A stretch of 26,043 bases of DNA, from NCBI GenBank assembly GCA_019246455.1, contig JAFAQJ010000222.1, forward strand, positions 1-26,043, in the 5' to 3' direction. The notes under the pieces were generated by a model. The model was not told the origin of the DNA and did not search any database. It worked only from the letters and a program-made list of their open reading frames with translations. The DNA comes from Pseudolabrys sp. (lineage in GTDB: Bacteria; Pseudomonadota; Alphaproteobacteria; Rhizobiales; Xanthobacteraceae). Every line of letters begins with the position of its first letter. The stretch's first letter is position 1. The translations under genes and the position numbers were made by a program. Positions 1 to 9,534 of the stretch are shown here, in pieces.

Positions 1-311
1 ATGCCGAGCAAGACACCGTCCTCGAGCGGTAGCGCGCCGCCCGACAAAGACGTGCCGGCGCCGCGCGGCACGACCTTGATGCCTTCGGCATGGCAATAGG
101 CCAGCACTTGCGAGACCTGCTTGGTAGTCTCCGGCAAAACCACCACCATCGGCAATTGCCGGTAGGCCGTGAGCCCATCGGACTCGAACGTCCGCATCTC
201 TTTCTCGGTGGAAATGACGCCCTCGCCGGGCACCATTTGCGATAGCGCAACGACGATTTTCTTGCGCCGAGCCAGAACCTCGGCATCAACCGCGGGCATT
301 TTTACCGGCAT
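1..311 (-). CDS. glcD: FAD-linked oxidase, glycolate oxidase GlcD-like (5' part only)
   Basis: The gene runs off the left edge, so only the first 103 codons are visible, read on the minus strand from ATG at 311. A second in-frame ATG lies at 299. The visible protein has a short helical N-terminus, then ESDGLTAYR and PRGAGTSLSGGALP, the hallmark FAD-phosphate-binding segment of the FAD_binding_4 (PCMH) fold. GlcD is the FAD subunit of glycolate oxidase, which turns glycolate into glyoxylate with GlcE and GlcF. The D-lactate dehydrogenase and related oxidases of this fold share these motifs. The ESDGLTAYR segment resembles GlcD best, but without the rest of the gene and the glcE/glcF neighbours the substrate is inferred. 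It is transcribed divergently from the cytochrome c gene at 418. Confidence 0.85.
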   Translation of the reverse strand, partial: MPVKMPAVDAEVLARRKKIVVALSQMVPGEGVISTEKEMRTFESDGLTAYRQLPMVVVLPETTKQVSQVLAYCHAEGIKVVPRGAGTSLSGGALPLEDGVLLG

Positions 312-417
312 TTCAAGCTCGTTTTGGTCGTTCTCGACGGTCTAGGATACCGCCAAAATCGCATTGACACCTAGGACCGCTGGGGCCATTCGGACACGCG
401 ACAGCGGGGAGTGCACG

Positions 418-801
418 ATGAAGACCGTAATTGCAATGGCCGCGATCCTCGTGGCCGGTATCGGCACCGCGCGCGCGCAGGATGTGGGGGCGGGCGAAAC
501 TTCGTTCAAGAAATGCCTAGCCTGTCACGCGGTGGGCGACGGCGCCAAGAACAAAGTGGGCCCGGTCCTCAATGGTCTCGACGGTCGGCATTCCGGCTCG
601 GTCGAGGGCTTCAGCTATTCCGACGCCAATAAGAATTCCGGCATCACCTGGAACAAGGACGTGTTCCTCGAATACATCAAGGACCCGAAGGCAAAGATTC
701 CCGGGACCAAGATGGTGTTCCCCGGTATCAAGAACGAGAAAGAGGCCAACGACCTCTGGGCCTATCTCGCGCAATTCAAGGCCGACGGCAGCAAGAAATA
801 G
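418..801 (+). CDS. Cytochrome c2-type class I cytochrome c, secreted
   Basis: A 127-residue periplasmic electron carrier. I chose ATG at 418 over the in-frame ATG at 364: a GGGGAG ribosome site sits just before 418, and the protein then starts with a clean Sec signal peptide (residues 1-20, hydrophobic core, cleavage after ARA). The haem attachment site CLACH is at 33-37. The distal ligand is Met99 in GTKMVFPG, and the C-terminal helix NDLWAYLAQF is typical of class I cytochromes. Length and motifs fit cytochrome c2 or the isocytochrome c2/c550 group, which shuttles electrons between the bc1 complex and terminal oxidases. The stop is 3 bases from the convergent TetR stop. No oxidase genes are nearby, so the partner is unknown. 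Confidence 0.93.
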   Translation: MKTVIAMAAILVAGIGTARAQDVGAGETSFKKCLACHAVGDGAKNKVGPVLNGLDGRHSGSVEGFSYSDANKNSGITWNKDVFLEYIKDPKAKIPGTKMVFPGIKNEKEANDLWAYLAQFKADGSKK

Positions 802-804
802 CGC

Positions 805-1470
805 TCAGGCTTTTTCGCTGAGCAGGACGATCTGTGCGACAAGGCCCCGCGCGCGCGCGTCGACCATGCCGACCGCGCGAAGGGCGAGCAGCGTCGCGTT
901 CTGCACAGCTGTGCGGACACTCGCAGCGTCACCTGCGAGATCGGGCGCGAGCGGCCCGATCAACGCTTCGAGCAAAGCCCCGACAATCGCGGTTGCCGCT
1001 AGTCGCGCATCCTGATCGGGTAGATAACCGGCGGACATCGCCGCCTTGATTCTCGTCTCAAGTTCGCCGGCCAGCGCCTTGCGGAAATCGAGCCGCACGG
1101 CGTCGAGATGACTTTCGACCGGCTCGGCGATCGCGGCCCAAGCGAGCCGCCGCTCGCTCAACGCACGCGAGGCAAAGGTGGCGACCGCGCCGGTCAAGGC
1201 CGAGAGCGGCCCTGGAGCAGCATTGGCCGCCGCTTGCATTGCCGCGATCTCACGTGTCGCAACCGATGCGACAAGCTCGGCGACCAAGTCGGTCTTCGAC
1301 GGGAAATAACGATAGACGGTGCCGGCGGCGATGCCAGCGCGATGCGCGACCGGCACAATCTGCACCGCGTTCATGCCGCCTTCGGCGGCAACGGCGCTTG
1401 CCGCATCGAGGATCGCATCCTCGCGCGCGGCTAGCCTACGCACAACATTCGCGGTGCGGCGATAGGGCAT
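805..1470 (-). CDS. TetR/AcrR-family transcriptional regulator
   Basis: A 221-residue regulator. The N-terminal DNA-binding domain spans about residues 14-62: ILDAASAVAAEGGMNAVQI followed by the recognition-helix region AGIAAGTVYRYFPSKTDLV, the standard TetR signature. The remaining helical part would be the ligand-binding and dimerisation domain and shows no recognisable subfamily. Start is ATG at 1470 without a strong ribosome site. A perfect 7-bp inverted repeat at 1483-1501 lies 12 bases upstream, a typical place for autoregulation. It follows the TPP-enzyme gene on the same strand (57-base gap) and converges on the cytochrome gene. Likely targets are itself and adjacent metabolic genes; this is inference. 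Confidence 0.9.
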   Translation of the reverse strand: MPYRRTANVVRRLAAREDAILDAASAVAAEGGMNAVQIVPVAHRAGIAAGTVYRYFPSKTDLVAELVASVATREIAAMQAAANAAPGPLSALTGAVATFASRALSERRLAWAAIAEPVESHLDAVRLDFRKALAGELETRIKAAMSAGYLPDQDARLAATAIVGALLEALIGPLAPDLAGDAASVRTAVQNATLLALRAVGMVDARARGLVAQIVLLSEKA

Positions 1471-1482
1471 GAACGACTGAAT

Positions 1483-1501
1483 GCTGATTCACGAAATCAG
1501 C
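1483..1501. promoter_or_regulatory. Inverted repeat, candidate operator of the adjacent TetR gene
   Basis: Perfect 7-bp arms GCTGATT and AATCAGC separated by CACGA. It lies in the 57-base gap between the TPP-enzyme stop and the TetR start. Size, symmetry and position fit an autoregulatory TetR operator. Binding by this protein is inferred. Confidence 0.5.
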
Positions 1502-1527
1502 GCAAGAGCCGTTCGAAACCGCTCCAC

Positions 1528-3210
1528 TTAATGACGATTTGCCAGCGACTTTTCGCGAATACCGCTGATTGTGAGCGCCGGACTGATCCCCTCCGGATCG
1601 ACTTTCAGATGGATCAGCGCGGGCTTGCTTGAGGCCTTCGCGGCTTTGTACGCGCCCGCGAAGTCCGCAGTCCTGTCGATCTTGATACCAAAACCGCCGC
1701 AGGATTCGGCGAACTTCACGAAGTCGGGATTCTTCAAGTCGGTGGCAACGACGCGGCTCGGATATTCGCGCTCCTGATGCATGCGGATCGTGCCGTACAT
1801 GCCATTGTCGAAGATCAGCGTAATGAACGGCAGATTATATTGCGCGGCGGTCGCAAATTCTTGACACGTCATCATGAAATCACCGTCGCCGGCGACGCAG
1901 AGCACTTCGCGCTCGGGAAAAACGCGTTTCATCGCCACCGCGCCCGGCAATCCGTAGCCCATCGAGCCCGAAGTCGGCGCAACGTGGGTCGCGTATTTGC
2001 GGAAGCGGTAGAAACGATGAATCCACGCCGAGAAATTTCCGGCGCCGTTGGTGATGAAGGTGTCGTTCGGCAATTCGTTGCGCAGCCACACCATGATCTC
2101 GCCGAGATTGACCGAGCCCGGCACCTTGGTCGCGTTCTCGGTCCAGGCCAGATAGTCGTCGTGGGCAATCTTCGCTTCGCCCTTCCACGGAATGTCGTTC
2201 GGCGGTTGCAAGCCTTCGAGTGCCGAGCAGAAACCAGTCGGTGCCGCCTGGATCGCAAGATAGGGCGCGTATACCCGGCCCAGTTCCTCAGCGCCGGGAT
2301 GAACGTGGACGAGTTTGGTCTGAACGCTCGGAATATCGAACAGTGTGTAGCTTTGTGACGGCAGTTCGCCGAGACGGCCGCCGAGCAGCAGCACAAGATC
2401 GGCGCTCTTGATACGCGCGAGCAATTTCGGATTGGGCGCGAGGCCGAGATCGCCCGCGTAGGAAGGATGAAGCGCATCCATCACGTGTCCGCGGCGGAAC
2501 TGCGTGCAGACTGGTAGCGCGAAGCGCTCGGCAAAACGCATCAGCGCGGCGCAAGCCGCGTCCGACCAGCGGCTGCCGCCAGCAATGACGATCGGCGATT
2601 TCGCGGCCCACAGCAGCTTTTGCAGCCGGCTCATGTCGGTGAGGCCAGGCCAAGTCTCCGTCACCTCGGCCATCGGCGCGTCGGCGACGCCGACGCGCTC
2701 AGTCAACATGTCTTCCGGCAGCGCGACGACGACCGGACCGGGACGGCCATTCATCGCGGTGTGAAAGGCGCGCGACACGAGCTCAGGAATGCGTGCAGGG
2801 TCGTCGATCTCCGTGACCCACTTAGCGACGGTCCCGAACACCGCGCGGTAATCGAGCTCCTGAAACGCCTCGCGCTCGCGCATCTCGCGCGCCACCTGGC
2901 CGACGAACAGGATCATCGGCGTCGAGTCTTGACGCGCGATGTGGACGCCGGCTGCGGCGTTGGTCGCACCCGGCCCCCGCGTGACGAAGCAAATACCGGG
3001 GCGACCGGTCACTTTACCGACGGCCTCCGCCATCATGGCCGCGCCGCCTTCCTGACGGCAGACCGTCAGTGCGATGTTGCGATCATGGAATGCATCGAGC
3101 GCCGCGAGATAACTTTCCCCGGGTACGCAGAAGATATGCGAAACGCCCTGGGCGACAAGCTGATCGACGAGAATTTCGCCGCCAGTCCGGACATTGTCTT
3201 TCCCGCGCAT
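1528..3210 (-). CDS. TPP-dependent enzyme, acetolactate synthase large-subunit-like
   Basis: A 560-residue member of the thiamine-diphosphate decarboxylase/synthase family. ATG at 3210 is preferred: AGGGAG lies 9 bases upstream and a TATAGT box at 3244-3249 would be its -10. An in-frame TTG at 3270 would lie inside that promoter. The N-terminal pyrimidine domain carries GVSHIFCVPGES and the catalytic Glu54 in CRQEGGA, then TRGPGATNA. The middle domain has the IVIAGGS Rossmann-like strand. The C-terminal domain has the TPP/Mg2+ motif GDG at 441-443 ending at Asn469 (DNGMYG). No ilvN-like regulatory subunit is adjacent, so an anabolic acetohydroxyacid synthase is less likely than a catabolic or uncharacterised 2-oxoacid enzyme. 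Substrate unknown. Confidence 0.88.
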   Translation of the reverse strand: MRGKDNVRTGGEILVDQLVAQGVSHIFCVPGESYLAALDAFHDRNIALTVCRQEGGAAMMAEAVGKVTGRPGICFVTRGPGATNAAAGVHIARQDSTPMILFVGQVAREMREREAFQELDYRAVFGTVAKWVTEIDDPARIPELVSRAFHTAMNGRPGPVVVALPEDMLTERVGVADAPMAEVTETWPGLTDMSRLQKLLWAAKSPIVIAGGSRWSDAACAALMRFAERFALPVCTQFRRGHVMDALHPSYAGDLGLAPNPKLLARIKSADLVLLLGGRLGELPSQSYTLFDIPSVQTKLVHVHPGAEELGRVYAPYLAIQAAPTGFCSALEGLQPPNDIPWKGEAKIAHDDYLAWTENATKVPGSVNLGEIMVWLRNELPNDTFITNGAGNFSAWIHRFYRFRKYATHVAPTSGSMGYGLPGAVAMKRVFPEREVLCVAGDGDFMMTCQEFATAAQYNLPFITLIFDNGMYGTIRMHQEREYPSRVVATDLKNPDFVKFAESCGGFGIKIDRTADFAGAYKAAKASSKPALIHLKVDPEGISPALTISGIREKSLANRH

Positions 3211-3243
3211 CTCCGCCGTTCTCCCTGCAAATTCCGCGCGCAA

Positions 3244-3270
3244 ACTATAGCGGGCGCGCCCTAATCGCAA
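3244..3270 (-). promoter_or_regulatory. Candidate sigma-70-type promoter of the TPP-enzyme gene
   Basis: Read on the minus strand: TTGCGA (3265-3270), a 15-base spacer, and TATAGT (3244-3249, 5 of 6 to consensus). It would give a leader of about 27-30 bases to the ATG at 3210. The spacer is shorter than the preferred 17, so this is tentative, but it supports the 3210 start. Confidence 0.3.
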
Positions 3271-3303
3271 TCACCCGATCCGGCGGTCGGCGTTGGCCCG
3301 AGA

Positions 3304-4347
3304 TCAGGAGACAAAATCGATCACGACTTTAATGTCGTCGTCGCGATGTTCAAACGCCTCGCGCCAGCGCGACAGCGGCAAGCGGCGTGTGATGAGCCGC
3401 GAGAGCCAGTGTCGATCGGCCGCCGCGAGCGACCGAGCGGCGCTTTCATAGTGTGTGCGGTTCGCATTGACCGATCCAAACACGACATCGTTGTCGAGTA
3501 CCATCGTCCGGTTGAAGGTGCCGATATCGAATTCGATCCTGCGGCCCGCTGGCGTCACGCCCGCCAAGCATAGAATGCCGGCCGGCGCGAGGCGTGTCAT
3601 CGCATCGGCAATTACCGGCACTGCTCCGGTGCATTCAATCGCGATATCTGCCTTGAACGAGCCGGGATCGCCGGCGTGATAAGTCGCGCCGAGATCCCGA
3701 ACCAAATCAGGCTTGAGACCATCCCGCGCGCGGTCGAGAACGTGCACGTCGAGCTGGCGTTGCGCACCCATCAACGCCGCCAGCAGACCGATCGGCCCTG
3801 CCCCGGTAACGAGAACGGTGCGCGGTTTCCAGAATGGCGCGCGGTGCGCGATGCGGTCGACGTGGTCCCATGCTTTCGCCAGCACGCTCGCCGGTTCAAG
3901 CAGAACGCCGAGTTCACCAAGCGCGCACTCCACTTTCACAGCAAAATCCGGCTCGAGACGAAACCATTCCGAGCCGTAGCCATTGCGCGCCTTGATACCG
4001 CGTTCGGTGTAGCCGTCATTGAGGCACATGTCCCATTGCCCCGCGGCACAAGCTGGGCACGGCAAAGGATCCGGCCGGCGAACGATGCCGACAACGAAAT
4101 CGCCGGCGGTGAACGAGCTTCCTGGCGGGGCCTCGACGATTTCGCCGAGCGACTCGTGGCCCAGAACCAATCGCGTTTCGCCAGGAGGGGCGACGCCATA
4201 TTCGCCAGCAATAATCTCGCGGTCGGTGCCGCACAGTCCCAACGCCAAAGCGCGCACCAAAAGCGCGCCGTCGGCTGGCGACGGCATCGGTATTTCGGTG
4301 AGGTCGATCGAATCCGGTTGGCCCGGCAGTACGGTCAGGGCGCGCAC
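3304..4347 (-). CDS. Zn-dependent medium-chain dehydrogenase, glucose 1-dehydrogenase-like
   Basis: A 347-residue medium-chain dehydrogenase starting at GTG 4347 (MRALTVLPGQ), where family homology begins. An in-frame ATG at 4437 would add 30 residues of unlike character; neither start has a strong ribosome site. Catalytic zinc ligands are Cys39 (LCGTDRE), His64 (GHES) and probably Glu151. The structural lobe PLPCPACAAGQWDMC keeps three cysteines (97, 100, 108), with Pro at the first position, a pattern I associate with the glucose-dehydrogenase branch; the following YTERGIK is also typical. The nucleotide site is TGAGPIGLLAA, about 174-184. The likely reaction is NAD(P)-linked oxidation of an aldose or polyol. 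It is divergent from the MFS gene at 4465. Confidence 0.85.
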   Translation of the reverse strand: MRALTVLPGQPDSIDLTEIPMPSPADGALLVRALALGLCGTDREIIAGEYGVAPPGETRLVLGHESLGEIVEAPPGSSFTAGDFVVGIVRRPDPLPCPACAAGQWDMCLNDGYTERGIKARNGYGSEWFRLEPDFAVKVECALGELGVLLEPASVLAKAWDHVDRIAHRAPFWKPRTVLVTGAGPIGLLAALMGAQRQLDVHVLDRARDGLKPDLVRDLGATYHAGDPGSFKADIAIECTGAVPVIADAMTRLAPAGILCLAGVTPAGRRIEFDIGTFNRTMVLDNDVVFGSVNANRTHYESAARSLAAADRHWLSRLITRRLPLSRWREAFEHRDDDIKVVIDFVS

Positions 4348-4464
4348 GGCTAGGAAACCGGCAGAGATGTGCCCCGGTTCCACCGCAGAAACGCAGATAT
4401 GCCGGAGCGCTCTGGCTGGATGCGGCAAACCGTGCATAGCTCATGAACCGGTGTCATCCAGCCC

Positions 4465-5676
4465 ATGAATCCCCGCCCTTACCGCGCTCGACTGTCAGCA
4501 CGCCATCTCGCGGTCGGGCTCGCTGGTTATTGCGCGTTTATCAATCTTTATTCGCCGCAAGCGGTGTTGCCGCTGCTGTCGCAGGAATTCGGCGTCACCG
4601 CCGCGCAAATCGCCGGCGTGATGACCGCGGGCACGCTGTCAGTCGCCCTGATTGCGCCGTTTACCGGCGCCGTGGCCGATGTGTTGGGCCGCAAGCGTGT
4701 GATCGTCACCGCCATGTTCGTCCTGGCGATCCCAACAGTGCTGGCGGCGCTGTCGCCGACGCTCCATCAGTTGATTTTCTGGCGCTTCGTGCAGGGGCTC
4801 GTTCTGCCGCCGATTTTCGCGGTGACCATCGCCTACATCGGAGACGAATGGTCAACGAGCGAAGCGACAACGGCAGCCGGCGTCTACACCTCGGGCGCAA
4901 GTCTCGGCGGATTCAGTGGACGTTTCATCACCGGCACGATCGCGGATTTCGCTGGATGGCGCGCCGGAATGATCACGTTGGCAGCCGCGACGCTTGTCGG
5001 CGGCGCGCTGGTTGCTTTGCTGCTGCCGCGGGAAAGGAAATTCGTTCGGTCCGAGGGTTTAGCTGCCTCCGCCCGGCAAATGCTGCGACATTTCCGCAAT
5101 CCTCAACTGGTCACCACTTACGCAGTTGGATTCGGCGTGCTGTTCAACTTCATCGCGACTTTCACTTACGTCAGCTTCCAGCTTGCTAACCCTCCGTACA
5201 ATCTGTCAGCAACTTGGCTCGGCATCATTTTCGTCGTCTATCTGTTCGGCTCGGCAGTGACGCCCTTGACGGGACGCGTCGTCGCGCGCTTTGGGCGCCG
5301 GCATTACATGATCGGTGTCATCAGCGTGTGGATTCTCGGCATCTGGCTGACACTGGTGCCATCGCTCGCCGTCATCGTTTTCGGGCTAGCGCTGTGCGCG
5401 ACATGCGGCCTGATCTGCCAGGCGGTATCGACCGGGTACGTCACTATTACCGCCAAGGCGGGACGCTCTTCGGCGGTCGGGCTCTATGTCACGAGCTTCT
5501 ATGTCGGCGGCAGCTTCGGCGCCGCGGCGGGCGGCCTTGCCTGGACGTTCGGCGGCTGGGGCGCGTGCGCCGCGATGGTCTCGTTGATGCTCACCATGAT
5601 GGCCGCCATCGTGATCTTTGCTTGGACGGCACACGTTCCGGCCAAGCCGGTGCAGCCGCCGATCGAGCCGGCCTAG
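4465..5676 (+). CDS. MFS transporter, drug/metabolite exporter (YnfM-like)
   Basis: A 403-residue major-facilitator permease with about twelve hydrophobic segments. The conserved loop 2-3 motif GAVADVLGRKRVI is at 68-80, and the second half repeats it more weakly (TGRVVARFGRRHYM). The N-terminal LYSPQAVLPLLSQEFG and the LVLPPIFAVTIAYIGDEW segment resemble the YnfM/YgaY group of proton-driven exporters. Substrate cannot be read from the sequence; sharing a short divergent promoter region with the glucose-dehydrogenase-like gene suggests possible co-regulation. Its TAG stop overlaps the TAG stop of the opposing gene in a single CTAG (5673-5676). Confidence 0.9.
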   Translation: MNPRPYRARLSARHLAVGLAGYCAFINLYSPQAVLPLLSQEFGVTAAQIAGVMTAGTLSVALIAPFTGAVADVLGRKRVIVTAMFVLAIPTVLAALSPTLHQLIFWRFVQGLVLPPIFAVTIAYIGDEWSTSEATTAAGVYTSGASLGGFSGRFITGTIADFAGWRAGMITLAAATLVGGALVALLLPRERKFVRSEGLAASARQMLRHFRNPQLVTTYAVGFGVLFNFIATFTYVSFQLANPPYNLSATWLGIIFVVYLFGSAVTPLTGRVVARFGRRHYMIGVISVWILGIWLTLVPSLAVIVFGLALCATCGLICQAVSTGYVTITAKAGRSSAVGLYVTSFYVGGSFGAAAGGLAWTFGGWGACAAMVSLMLTMMAAIVIFAWTAHVPAKPVQPPIEPA

Positions 5677-6272
5677 AGTTTATCTGCGCTTTGGTGCCAT
5701 TGCGGCTGATAACCGGCTTTCAAGACCTTGGACATCAGTGGGGGCGTGAGGACGTCGGCTTTGCCCTGGCGTGGACGCGAACGCGATTGGTCGTAGCCTT
5801 GCGGCGTCCAGTGCAGCAGACGTGAGCCGCGTACGACGTAGGGTTCGCCGCCAATCGCGACGAAGGCACCGTCCGGCAGCGACGAATAGACGATGCGATG
5901 GAGGCGCTTTTCTTTCCCGTAGAGCCGCTGGCGCTGGAGAATGTCGTCCATCTCCCCTGCGCGCAAACCACCAGCCATTTGCGCGAACGTCTCGGCATTC
6001 TTGCGGCGGCATTCGAAGCAAGGCCGATGACCTGCCGCAAACGCGGTCGGCTCATCGAGAAAAAACAGTTCGGTGTAATAGCGGCCCCAGACGTCGCGCT
6101 GCCGGTTCTTGAATTGAAGGACGCAGCAAATCCACTGCCGTGAGACCCAGCGCCGCTTGGTCAGGGTCCGTTCGTCGGTGTGGATGCGGCCCCCGCGATT
6201 TCCCATCAACGTGCCGCGTGCGGAAGTTGCGATCGGGTTGCCGAACGGATCGACGCGGTTCTGTAAGGGCAT
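5673..6272 (-). CDS. Conserved hypothetical protein with a CxxC motif
   Basis: A 199-residue soluble protein of unknown function; I recognise the family as conserved but unnamed. The N-terminus MPLQNRVDPFGNP is followed by RGTLMGNRGGRIH, a WICCVLQFK strand, the segment VWGRYYTELFFLDEPTAFAAG and HRPCFECRR (about residues 82-90). That Cys-x2-Cys with flanking His and Arg may bind metal, but no second Cys pair is evident apart from WICC. The C-terminal part has DGAFVAIGG, HWTPQGY and LTPPLMSKVLKAGYQPQWH, which read as a folded domain. There is no signal peptide or membrane segment. It lies downstream of the ftsH terminator and converges on the MFS gene. No function is claimed. Confidence 0.8.
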   Translation of the reverse strand: MPLQNRVDPFGNPIATSARGTLMGNRGGRIHTDERTLTKRRWVSRQWICCVLQFKNRQRDVWGRYYTELFFLDEPTAFAAGHRPCFECRRKNAETFAQMAGGLRAGEMDDILQRQRLYGKEKRLHRIVYSSLPDGAFVAIGGEPYVVRGSRLLHWTPQGYDQSRSRPRQGKADVLTPPLMSKVLKAGYQPQWHQSADKL

Positions 6273-6316
6273 CCCCGAACTCTACCCCAGTGTCGGTCGC
6301 GCCATGTCAGCAGAAT

Positions 6317-6347
6317 AAAAAACGCCCGCTCCGAGGCGGGCGTTTTA
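6317..6347 (-). terminator. Intrinsic terminator downstream of ftsH
   Basis: Perfect 11-bp stem (6319-6329 with 6336-6346, core CGCCCGC/GCGGGCG) and a 6-base loop. Read on the minus strand it is followed by a T-rich run. It begins 15 bases after the ftsH stop and ends the cpoB-tilS-ftsH unit. Confidence 0.88.
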
Positions 6348-6361
6348 TCCTATCGAGAGCC

Positions 6362-8287
<1,926 letters not shown>

Positions 8288-8425
8288 TTGACGTCCTTAC
8301 GTCCGCGCAAGGCCGCGGCTTTGATCTACTTAAAGGCGGTCCGTGGCAACTTCACGTCCGGCTCGCCCAAATGTAGGCACCGTATCCCGGCCTGCCAATG
8401 GCGGGAGGCCGCGAATCTCCCAATT

Positions 8426-9499
8426 CTACCGCGCTTTAGCCCGCCGGGCTTTGCCGCGTCGGCGTGTGGTTAAAGCTTCGGCAGCGCCCGAATTTCGCCG
8501 CGCCGGGGCTGTTTCGACCGTCAATTGGCCGCCGCCCGCAGTCACTAGGGCGCCGGCCAAGGTGCGACGGAACGGCTGGCCATCTACGGCCCGCAAGGCA
8601 GCGAACAGCGCTTCCAGCTTGCCAAGCTCGACGGGACCCTCGGTTCCCGTTGCCGCCAATAAACGGCCGAGCAGCCTCAGCGCCACTTCCGCCGGAAGAC
8701 GCCCGAATTTTGCAGCGTCAACGGCGATGCGGGGCGGATTGCCAGAGGTCGTCGTGAGGTCGCCGGCGGCGCGCGACACTTCGATCTCAATCGCTGCATC
8801 AGCGCGCCGGAGTCGCCTCGCCAAAATCGCAAGCCGCCGCGCGTCAAGGCCCTGGCGCGCCAACTCGGGCATCAACAGGCGCAAGCGTGCGCGGGTGAAC
8901 TTCGGATCGATATTCGAGGGATCCTCAGCATAAGCGATCTTCTCCGCTTTCAATGTCGCAATGAGCCGCGCCTTGGGCACGTCAAGCAACGGCCGTACCA
9001 AGACAAACCCGTGGAGCCGGCTGCGGCGCGCCATCGCGCCGAGCCCGCTCAAGCCGCTGCCACGCGCCATGCGCATGATCACTGTTTCGGCTTGATCGTC
9101 GAGCGTGTGTCCCGTGAGGATATGCGTGGCGCCGACTTTGTCGGCCGCGCCTGTCAGCAATCGGTAGCGCGCCTCGCGCGCGGCCTGCTGAATGCCGCTT
9201 GTGGGTTTTGCACCCGTCCAGCGCAAAACCTGGTGGGGCACGCGAAATTTCTTCGCGAGCTTGCCCACGGCGGCAGCCTCGCCCTTCGACTCTTTGCGCA
9301 GACCGTGATCGACGGTCACGGCGAACAATTTAGGTTTGGCCTTGAGACCCTTGAGCCCTTTCGCCCAGCGCGCGGCGAGCATCAGCAGCGCTGTCGAATC
9401 GGGACCGCCCGACACGGCCAAGAGCAGCGCCTGGGCTTTCTCGAATCCCGCGAATAACGTCTTCGTTTCGGTGATGGAGATCGGCGCCGATGCCTTCAT
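8426..9499 (-). CDS. tilS: tRNA(Ile)-lysidine synthetase TilS
   Basis: A 357-residue N-type ATP pyrophosphatase that attaches lysine to C34 of the minor tRNA-Ile (CAU), converting it to read AUA. The PP-loop SGGPDS is at 30-35. TGHTLDDQAETVIMR and GSGLSGLGAM follow, both characteristic of TilS, and FVLVRPLLDV comes next. The C-terminus is short and ends in an Arg/Lys-rich tail, as in compact alphaproteobacterial forms. I chose ATG at 9499 rather than the GTG two codons upstream. It lies between cpoB and ftsH, the standard alphaproteobacterial order, with a 35-base gap to cpoB that suggests cotranscription. Confidence 0.96.
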   Translation of the reverse strand: MKASAPISITETKTLFAGFEKAQALLLAVSGGPDSTALLMLAARWAKGLKGLKAKPKLFAVTVDHGLRKESKGEAAAVGKLAKKFRVPHQVLRWTGAKPTSGIQQAAREARYRLLTGAADKVGATHILTGHTLDDQAETVIMRMARGSGLSGLGAMARRSRLHGFVLVRPLLDVPKARLIATLKAEKIAYAEDPSNIDPKFTRARLRLLMPELARQGLDARRLAILARRLRRADAAIEIEVSRAAGDLTTTSGNPPRIAVDAAKFGRLPAEVALRLLGRLLAATGTEGPVELGKLEALFAALRAVDGQPFRRTLAGALVTAGGGQLTVETAPARRNSGAAEALTTRRRGKARRAKAR

Positions 9500-9534
9500 G
9501 CGCACAATCTTAGCGCAAATCCCGCCAGCACGGC

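Noticed and set aside
8288..8425. A separate small gene in the tilS-ftsH gap
   Set aside because: No frame has a plausible start with ribosome site and coding character on the operon strand; the gap is better read as leader sequence with a weak promoter candidate.
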